NCBI GenBank assembly: GCA_022410635.1
Contig: JAJVDF010000500.1
Coordinates: 524,501-588,500, forward strand
Length of the DNA stretch: 64,000 bases
Direction: 5' to 3'
DNA from: Tretioscincus oriximinensis
Taxonomy: Eukaryota > Chordata > Lepidosauria > Squamata > Gymnophthalmidae
The position numbers and the translations under genes are program-made. The notes under the pieces were generated by a model. The model had not been told where the DNA came from and ran no database searches. It worked only from the letters and a program-made list of their open reading frames with translations. This document shows, piece by piece, positions 56,697-64,000 of the stretch; the stretch's first letter is position 1; each line of letters begins with the position of its first letter.

Positions 56697-57247
56697 TAGA
56701 CTGACCTGATTTTCTGAGGCCCAAACTAGGGTAATTAATATTCATGCTAATTTGCATATTCATAAATATGGAAATCACTCACCAACATCCATTCCCCTCC
56801 GAAATTCTCGCCTGAGAAATCTGTGAAGCATGTGAGAATTTTTTAAAGTGTGTGAGAATTTTTAAACTGAGAGAACTTTTGGAGTGCATTTTTTATTTTT
56901 TTACTGAGGGGAGGATGCCTTCAGGAGCTAGCCCTGGTTGCCAAAGCCCCCTTGTAGTGGTGCAGATATTTTTTTATAAAAATTAAAAAAAGTTTTTAAG
57001 TGTGTGAGAAATTTTTGAAGTGTGTGAGAATGGTTTATTTTTTTACTGAGGAGTGTGTGATTTCAGGAGCTGGTCCCAGATGCCAGAGCCCCCTAGTGGT
57101 GGTGCAGTGAATTTTTTAAAAAAACAAATTCAAAAAATATTTTTTTTCCTCAGCAAAAACCGGGGAAATGGCACCCCTGCCCGGGAGGGCGGGATAGACA
57201 CCCCAAAACTGGTTCCCCCCCCAAAAAAGGATCATCTGGTCAGCCTA
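56697..57247. mobile_element. hAT-like non-autonomous element with perfect 8-bp TSD
   Basis: The left end TAGACTGACCTGAT and the right end reversed TAGGCTGACCAGAT form a short TIR. The flanks tattccag (56689-56696) and tattccag (57248-57255) are identical 8-mers, the hAT target duplication. The interior (about 56845-57146) is an imperfect tandem duplication of about 150 bp with 'gtgtgtgagaatttt', 'ttttttactgagg', 'caggagct' and 'gtggtgcag' blocks. No transposase. Confidence 0.85.
56845..57146 (+). repeat. Tandem duplication (2 x about 150 bp) within the hAT-like element
   Basis: Units 56845-56997 and 56998-57146 align block by block: gtgtgtgagaa, ttatttttttactgagg, tcaggagct, gccccctagtggt/gcccccttgtagtgg, ggtgcag. 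They have diverged, and the second contains a further small GTGTGTGAGAA repeat. Confidence 0.75.
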
Positions 57248-57255
57248 TATTCCAG

Positions 57256-58155
57256 TCTATCCTGTCAAAATGTATTTTGGATTTCTGTTTTCTTAACAAC
57301 CCCAATATTAGAGTTTAAGATTTATTGCTCTTATTATTTAAAACAGATTGTATTAGTAACTCCTAATTCTTTCAGATTCTGCTTTTAGAATCCAGAGTGT
57401 GTTAACAGACCTAATGTACACCTTTATAAAAAAGGATAACAAAAATAAAAATGGAGAGATCTAGCAAGTAGCTAGCGATATGCTGATGTATTCAATTTCC
57501 TGTTTTCATAACAGATGCTCAATTTTTTGTGGCCACTGCATGTTCTATCAAACCCTAATTCTATTAAACTTTGAGACAACTTTCAGACATCACGTATTTA
57601 TTCTGAAATTGATAGATTCTCTGGTATAAAACACATCTAGCCACATCTAAATATCACTTATTGATTCTACTATATCTGGATATTTCAGATATTTCAGATT
57701 CCACTATATTCTGGATATTTCAGAATATCAATGCTTTATTCTGAAATATTAATATCTAACAGAATATGAATGTGATATCTGGATGCAGTGTTAGTTTGTG
57801 ATCATTAGTTTTTAGCATTTGCTGAAGCACCAGAGTGATGTTACAGCAATGAGAGTTTATTTCCCTCCCTTCGTGCCATATAAGTGACCAACAATCTCAG
57901 GTGAAGTAGTATTTATTTACACGTCAGTAAAACATTTAAAAGATCCATAACTCAGCAAATAAAGTGTACATTCTGAGACTTTACTGGAAGCATTTCCATC
58001 ATGACTAGAAATCAGAACAACTTGAAATAATATGAAATAGTTAAGGGTTTATTTTTACTTAGTCAAGATGTAGCCTAAGTTTCTTTAAGTTCAGTGAAAC
58101 TGAAGGCAGAAATTCCTTTTTCATTTTCATATATTCACTACCAGCACCATTGTTC
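57256..58155. other. No recognised feature
   Basis: AT-rich with short palindromic 'tattctgaaatatt'-type runs at 57660-57760. No gene. Confidence 0.35.
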
Positions 58156-58225
58156 ACGGTCCTTTCTACATTGGGCTTTATTCTGAATTGTACTCCAGGA
58201 ACATGGCTTGTCAACCCACATGCTA
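58156..58225. mobile_element. MITE 5' half ('ctgcactgggcc' family)
   Basis: 'ggtcctttctacattgggct', 'ttattctgaattgtactcca', 'ggcttgtcaacccacatgct' matches the left half of the MITE at 63633 and the blocks at 10590. It is cut at the TA of 'catgcta' by the mariner-type MITE; the other half is not clearly recognisable beyond 58648. Confidence 0.6.
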
Positions 58226-58646
58226 CCCTATTTCCCCCAAAAGAAGACAGTGTCTTAAATTAATTTTTGCTCCTAAAGATGCGCTAGGTCTTATTTTCAG
58301 GGGATGTCTTATTTTTCCATGAAGAAGAATTCACATTTAGTATATACTGTACACCCTAAAGAATTAAAGTGACACACTGGTTGCCAGACTCACACACAGG
58401 GCCACAAAAATAAGGGCTGTAAAGTACTTGCCTCCCACACACTGTCTGGAGACTTTAATGATCTTCCTGGACCACTTGTACAACAGGGAAAGTATTGCAG
58501 CTTCCAGCCACCAGTGGGAGCTCATCACGGTAGACTCACACAGCAGACCTAGTGGACCAACTTTGCTAGGTATTACTTTCCGGGGAGGCCTTATATTTAA
58601 CAATTCAGCAAAACCTCTACTAGGTCTTATTTTCAGGGGAACACGG
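58226..58646. mobile_element. Mariner-type MITE ('tttccccgaaaataagac' family)
   Basis: 421 bp, flanked by TA at 58224-58225 and 58647-58648. The left end CCCTATTTCCCCCAAAAGAA and the right end reversed CCGTGTTCCCCTGAAAATAA form a diverged TIR of about 25 bp. The internal 'gatgcgctaggtcttatttt' and 'ggatgtcttatttttccatg' are, from memory, common in reptile genomes. No transposase. Confidence 0.8.
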
Positions 58647-58648
58647 TA

Positions 58649-60040
58649 GTATTGTTTCTGAGAGTACCACTTTCTGAATAAGTGGCTTGACATGTGACTA
58701 GGACTGCCTTACTCGATTTGGTGACTAGATAAGAGCTGGACACAACCCAGTAGTACTGAACAACAGCATACATCATCATTAGTTATTACTATTACTATTA
58801 TGATTCTTGCTGGACTGTTTGCATATTATGAAAGAGAGTTTTTGTAAGCAAATAACTTTTATATTACATGGTATAATAGCAGCAAGACTAAAATAAGATT
58901 GGTTAGATGTGTAGCTTAGCCATGTTTACATGCTTCCTGAAATCAACTGGCCTCAAATTAAATAGTTGTAATGGAAATAGGATCATGTGTAAACAGAACT
59001 CGAAGGGCTTTTGTTTTTTGCTCAAAAAAGTAAAGCAATGCAAAAAAACCATAGACAAATATTATTTGGCTTTCTTAGCAGACTTGTATTTTACTCCTGT
59101 TTTGCTGAATTACTGCTGAGCTATTGGCTTTCCAGTGAAACAGTTCAAAGAACTTTATTCAAAACTTATTTAATTAAAGGTAGCTCAATTTCCAGTAGCA
59201 GTGGAAGAGCTAAAATAACATAGGGAAAAGATTTTCGATGCAACCGCTAAAATACCGTGAACAAACCATACACCTGTTTTCAATCCTAGCATTCATATCT
59301 ATAATTTTCGACATGTAATTTGATCTGAAGAAAATGGGTGAAATCTTCAGTGTATCTTCTCTTTCACTGAAACTGGATACAGGCTGGATACAAGGAAGTG
59401 TCTCCGATTTGAAACTTAACGTTTGAGAAAAAACAATAATAATTCTAGAAAATTTGGAAAAGCCAATATATGGGGCTTATATGAATAGTAAATGTTCATA
59501 CTTGGATAGACTGGGTAGGTATCTTAATGTTTTTCCACATTTACTTGGGGAACTTGGGTTCTGACAGCTGTGGAAAAACAATGTGATCCAAACCTGGGAT
59601 CAACAACATCTCCATGATGACAGCTGTACCACTGAGCCTGATACATAACTACCAGGCTCGCTGGTAATTTATTTATTTAGACAAGTAAACAAAAGAACAT
59701 ACATATAAAACAGACATGTATGGTGACAGGATTATGGACCAATGTATGGAAATGCACTTTTCTCCATTAATCATCTCTAAAGTATAAGGGTACATATGCA
59801 TAGACCCATAATTGGGTTATTCTGGATTTTGGAACCATTGCAGTTTTTAACACATCGTGTGGAGGGGATCTGTACACATTATGGCCTCTCATGGCATAGT
59901 ATAAGATGCACATCTTGCATCTTTTAATCTTTCCTATGCTCTTCTAACTTTCCTGGAGGATTTGGGCTCCCTACAGTTGGAGAAATAAGCAGGATTCCTC
60001 CAAATGCCAACTGTACAAGTTGAGACCAGGTAACGATTTT
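58649..60040. other. No recognised feature
   Basis: AT-rich. Nothing recognised. Confidence 0.4.
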
Positions 60041-60143
60041 CCCTTTGTCTTCTACTTGAGAAGCTCAGAGTAAATTGTGAAACTGGAAGCTGGACTTGAT
60101 GGCTTGTGGCCTGATCTAGGAGGGCTTTTCTTATGCTTTTAGA
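60041..60143 (+). mobile_element. CR1 LINE 3' end
   Basis: 'gaagctggacttgatggctt', 'gtggcctgatctaggagggc', 'ttttcttatgctttta'. Confidence 0.7.
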
Positions 60144-61156
60144 AATTCACATGGTTTGAGCAAGTGATGTAAGCTAGTAAAGTTGTAAAAAAATATTTGG
60201 CAAGGCTCAGAAAAAGGGAGAATTAGCAAATAAACTAGATAAAAGGGATCAGAGAAGCTACTGGAATGTCCTTGCAGGAGTTATGAAATTTTATTAAGGG
60301 CAAGTCAAGATGACAAACATTTATCTGTAAAATCACTTGGATTCAAACAGAAATCAAAACATTTCACAGCAACATTCATCTATTTTTCGGAAGCATTGCT
60401 TGGCTACAACCCATAGATTCTTGTTCTCTTGCCATTCTCTTTTCAGAAGCTTAGGTGTGTTTTCATAACATTTTTTCTTATATGGCAAAGAACCTTAATG
60501 CACAATGAAATTGAGAAATTAGGTTAGTTCAGAGGTCTTGGCTCTTAAGCTAGGTTCCAGCATGATGGGCAGAGAAGGATTTCACATCAAATGGACTCGG
60601 GCGAATAGTAATCACAGTGCAGACTCAGTAGTCATGGCAATAGAGTCTAAGCAATGGACTTCTAAGAGAGAACATTCTGGTACTGTGAAATCACAGAAAT
60701 CTGGAAGAAGGTTCTCCATTCCCTCTTGCAGCTTTTGATTAGTATTTCTTTTGGACTAATAAGAAAAAACAGAACACATAGCGCTTCCTGGCTCACAGTT
60801 TAGGGTGTTGCTAGCTTCAAAATATTTAAATCTTTAAAATATGTTTATTTTATTGCTCTTATATCTCAAAAGTTTTATTTGATGTGTTTGGAGTAGTAAG
60901 TGAGAGAGTGAGAGAGAAAACAAGCCGGCAGACCCGAAACATTTGACAATTGAAAACATATTGTAAATCATTGCAGTTCCCAGAAAAGCAAAAAAACAGA
61001 ATGACTTTGCAGACATATTTGCATAAAATGTTGCACAACAGTATTGAATTTTCATGCAAATGGACTGACCAAGAAGCCCTATGGAACTTCAAATGCAACC
61101 ACAGCCATTAGCCATCTGGGAGGTGCCATGCATTTCTCTCTCTATATAAAAATATA
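60144..61156. other. No recognised feature
   Basis: AT-rich. Nothing recognised on either strand. Confidence 0.4.
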
Positions 61157-61230
61157 CTGCTCAAAACAATTAAGGGAACACTTTAACATACACTGTTACG
61201 TTAAAGTGCTCCCTTAATTGTTTTGAGCAG
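61157..61230. mobile_element. 74-bp foldback MITE (Tc1/mariner type)
   Basis: Arms 61157-61186 and 61201-61230 (CTGCTCAAAACAATTAAG...) are reverse complements over 30 bp with one mismatch, around a 14-nt centre. TA flanks both sides (61155-61156, 61231-61232). It is almost pure terminal repeat. The right TA is also the left TA of the Tc1 element. Confidence 0.9.
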
Positions 61231-61362
61231 TACAGTGGGGGAAAAATATTTAGTCAACCATCAATTTTGCATGTTCTCCCATTTAAAAAGAGAGAGGCCT
61301 GTAAGTGACATCATAGGTAGACCTCAACTATGAGAGACAAAATAGGAAAACAAATCCAAAAA

Positions 61363-61630
61363 ATAAGAACATAAGAAAAGCCATACTGGATCAGGCCAGA
61401 GTCCATCTAGTCCAGCATTCTGTCCCACTCAGAGGTCCACCAGATGCACCTGGGCAGTCTGAACAGAGGAAAGCAAAATATGCACCTGTTCATGACTCCC
61501 TGCAAATGGTATTTCAGGAGTCCTGCCTGTTGCTCCATCCCGGAGGCAACATCCAGACATTCAACCTAGTACTCATTTATACCCTTGGTGTCCATAAACA
61601 TGTCTAGTCCTGTCTTGAAACTATCCAAGT
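61363..61630 (-). mobile_element. CR1 LINE 3' end inserted in the Tc1 left TIR
   Basis: 'ataagaacataagaaaagcc' to 'gtcttgaaactatccaag' is the reverse of a CR1 3' end. The Tc1 TIR reads aaatcc-aaa on the left and aaatcacattg on the right. It is continuous in the right TIR (aatcacattgtttgatttt, reversed), so this is a later insertion. Confidence 0.9.
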
Positions 61631-61862
61631 TAAATCACATTGTTTGATTTTGTAAGAATGTATTTGCAAATTATGTTGGAAAATAGGTATTTGGTGACCT
61701 ACAAACAAGCAAGATTTCTGGTTCTCACAGACCTGTAACTTCTTCTTTAAGAGTCCCCTCTGTCCTCCACTCATTACCTGCAGTAATGACACCTATTTGA
61801 ACTTTTTTCCGTAAAAAAGACACCTATCCACAACTGCAAATGGTCAGACTTCAAACTCTGCT

Positions 61863-62885
61863 ATGGTGAAGACCAAAGAGCTGTTGAAGGACACCAGAAA
61901 CAAAATTATAGCCCTGGAGCAGGCTGGGAAGACTGAATCTGCAATAGGCAAGCATTCCGGTGTGAAGAAATCAACTGTGGGAGCAATCATTAGAAATACG
62001 AAGACTCACTTGACCACTGATAGTCTCCTTCGATCTGGGGCTCCACGCAAGATCTTACCCTGTGGGGTCAGAACGATCACAAGAATGGTGAGCAAAAATC
62101 CCAGAACCAAATGGGGGGACCTAGTGAATGACCTGTAGAGAACTTGGACCAACGTAACAAAGGCTATCATCAGTAACACACTATGTCGCCAGGGACTCAG
62201 ATTCTGCAGTGCCAGATGTGTCCTCCTGCTTAAGCCAGTACATGTCCGGGTCCATCTGAAGTTTTTTACAGAGCATTTGGATGATCCAGAAGAGTATTGG
62301 GAGAATGTCATATGGTCTGATGAAACCAAAATAGAACTGTTTGGTAGAAACACAACTCGCCATGTTTGGAGGAGAAAGAATGCTGAGTTGCATCCAAACA
62401 ACACCATACCTATTGTGAAGTANGGGGGTGGCAACATCATGCTTTGGGGCTGTTTCTCTGCAAAGGGACCAGGACGACTCATCCATGTACATAAAAGAAT
62501 GAATGGTGCCATGTATCATGTGGTTTTGAGTGCAAACCTCCTTCCATCAGCAAGAGCACTGAAGATGAAACATGGCTGGGTCTTTCAGCATGACAATGAA
62601 CCCAAGCACACCGCCAGGGCAATGAAGGAGTGGCTTCATCAGAAGCATTTCAAGATCCTGGAGTGGCCTAGCCAGTCTCTGGATCTCAATCCTATAGAAA
62701 ACCTTTGGAGGGAGTTGAAAGTCCATGTTGCCCAGTGGCAGCCCCAAAACATCACTGCTCTAGAGGAGATCTGCATGGAGGAATGGGCCAACATACCAGC
62801 AACAGTGTGTGCCAACCTTGTGAAGACTTACAGAAAACATATGATCTCTCTCACTGCCAACAAAGGATATATAACAAAGCATTGA
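61863..62885 (+). pseudogene. Tc1-like transposase with one premature stop
   Basis: 341 codons from ATG to the final stop in a single frame, interrupted only by TAG at 62136-62138 (codon 92). N-terminal paired-type helix-turn-helix: RNKIIALEQAGKTESAIG (about residues 11-29), KKSTVGAIIRN (about 35-45), then SGAPRK (about 58-63, GRPR-like hook). Catalytic triad: D153 (WSDETK), D244 ([11 protein letters not shown]) and E279 (NPIENLW), with 34 residues between the second and third (DD34E). [11 protein letters not shown] at about 188-198 is the Gly-rich motif. An N makes codon 187 ambiguous (TAN). It binds the terminal repeats and cuts and pastes the element. The stop makes it a pseudogene unless read through. 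Length and motifs match the Tc1 family. Confidence 0.9.
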
Positions 62886-63106
62886 GATGAACTTTTGTTA
62901 GTAACTGAATACTTATTTTCCAGCATAATTTGCAAATAAATTCCTACAAAATCAAACAATGTGATTTCTGGATTTGTTTTCCTATTTTGTCTCTCATAGT
63001 TGAGGTCTACCTATGATGTCAATTATAGGCCTCTCTCATCTTTTTAAATGGGAGAATTTGCACAACTGGTGGCTGACTAAATACTTCCCNCCCCCCCCCC
63101 CCACTG

Positions 63107-63632
63107 TATATATCCCATGTTATATTTTTTAATGCAATATCAGCTTCTGTTAAAATCAAGTGTAATGTAGGAATAATTTCCCTATTGTGATGGTAGGATC
63201 ATCATGGTGATTCTGCTCCATATAGCAATGGAGCTTCCATTATCCACCTGGGAAAAAGCTCCGTTGCCCTGAAAGACCAGATTACTGTTCCTTTTAGGAA
63301 TTAGCATGAAATGTTGCTGCTTCCATTGAACAGCCTAGTTGCAGGAAGACAGATATTGTGAGAAGATGCCAACTGGCTGACATGCACGGTATCATCTATC
63401 TGCTTTCTCCTGCCTTCTTCTCGCCAGCGCCACACAATTAAAATTCATTATTGCTTTTAAATTGTGGGATTTACTTGTCATGTGGAGTGGGTCTATGTCA
63501 GTTAAAAGAATTGTGCTTTTCTAATTTATCTGAGTAATTGAATGTAAGATACTGGCTGCTATGTCCTTATTGTAATAAATAAACCAAATACCTTTAATAT
63601 GTTTAACATATAGACACTGTAAACCATGAAAA
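63107..63632. other. No recognised feature
   Basis: AT-rich flank after the Tc1 element. Nothing recognised. Confidence 0.4.
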
Positions 63633-63776
63633 AGGTCTCTGCACTGGGCCTATTTCTGCTATCCACAATGCTAGTGAAGACTATTTGCCTATGGCCTGTG
63701 ACAGTCCACTAGCATGAAGACAGCAACTTCCTATTAAGATATATTGTCTGAAATAAGGCCCAGTGCAGAAAGGACC
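63633..63776. mobile_element. MITE of the 'ctgcactgggcc' family, best copy
   Basis: The left end AGGTCTCTGCACTGGGCC and the right end reversed AGGTCCTTTCTGCACTGGGC match over about 28 bp (through TATTTC), with a 2-3 nt indel. Interior inverted pair 'atgctagtgaagac' / 'gtccactagcat'. No coding content. The target duplication is not evident. Confidence 0.75.
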
Positions 63777-64000
63777 TGTGAATATGAAATTATGACAGTA
63801 ATGTAACCAAAAAGCTCACTATCACCAAAGTCCTAGATCAGAGCCTAGGTAAAGTGAACAAAGGTGAGGCTCAAAAATTATCACAGCATTGTCTCGAACC
63901 ACAAACTGCCACTGCTTGTATTCAATTCATACAACTGCATCTTTGGGATCCCTGAAAAGGCAATGAGATAAGGTTTCAAAGGCAGGAGGTATGTTGTGTA

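Larger units (their letters stand above)
61233..63106 (+). mobile_element. Tc1-like DNA transposon, near full length
   Basis: Left terminus CAGTGGGGGAAAAATATTTA, right terminus reversed CAGTGGGGGGGGG..., TA at 61231-61232 and 63107-63108. The long terminal inverted repeats (about 200 bp once the CR1 insertion is discounted) pair 61233-61362 and 61631-61700 with 62905-63106. The transposase (61863-62885) lies between. Net length without the CR1 is about 1.6 kb, normal for Tc1. A C/N run (63088-63102) in the right terminus is an expanded homopolymer. Confidence 0.92.

Noticed and set aside
1..64000. CRISPR arrays, bacterial operons, rRNA or functional tRNA genes
   Set aside because: No spacer-repeat arrays, ribosome-binding-site-linked frames or intact cloverleaf genes were seen; tRNA-like sequences are SINE heads.

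Overview
This is eukaryotic, AT-rich, repeat-dense DNA with no bacterial features and no host gene that I can recognise. The repeats point to a reptile, most likely a squamate (lizard, gecko or snake). The signs are many CR1-type LINE fragments ending in TTCTTATG-type octamers, L2-type LINE fragments, tRNA-derived SINEs whose 3' ends run into CTT-rich microsatellites, a Penelope-like element (PLE), several MITE families and a fish-like Tc1 transposon. The organism call is inference from remembered repeat families; no search was possible. Isolated Ns and a five-N gap at 5680-5684 mark it as draft assembly. It is probably an intergenic region or a large intron.

Layout. 0-10 kb: a tRNA-like SINE, a GC-rich element with inverted repeats nested at two scales (2931-3852), an L2 fragment, a long GAA tract, a mariner-type MITE, and a short PLE-tail insertion bounded by direct repeats. 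10-27 kb: mostly CR1 fragments on both strands, SINEs and long stretches without recognisable content. 27.6-30.7 kb: an (ATAC)n tract, then three CR1 copies in the same orientation; the second keeps a reverse-transcriptase core, the third is split by a hAT-like foldback element with an 8-bp target duplication. 31-50 kb: sparse, with CR1, L2 and SINE fragments and, at 43.2-44.0 kb, a cluster of PLE-derived duplicated and inverted pieces. 50-55 kb: a 33-bp-arm inverted repeat, a PLE remnant with a GIY-YIG endonuclease domain (minus strand), and at 54274-54315 a sequence with the layout of a type I hammerhead ribozyme. 56.7-58.6 kb: a hAT-like element with a perfect 8-bp target duplication, and a mariner-type MITE inserted into another MITE. 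61.1-63.1 kb: a 74-bp foldback MITE directly abutting a near full-length Tc1-like transposon. The Tc1 transposase keeps its DD34E triad but has one nonsense codon, and its left terminal repeat is split by a CR1 insertion.

Nothing here looks like a pathway or operon. The content is layered transposon insertions whose nesting gives relative ages. The most interesting signals are the two hammerhead-ribozyme-like motifs, which share an unusual extra adenosine, and the foldback elements. The open frames in the rest of the window look like chance frames in AT-rich DNA.
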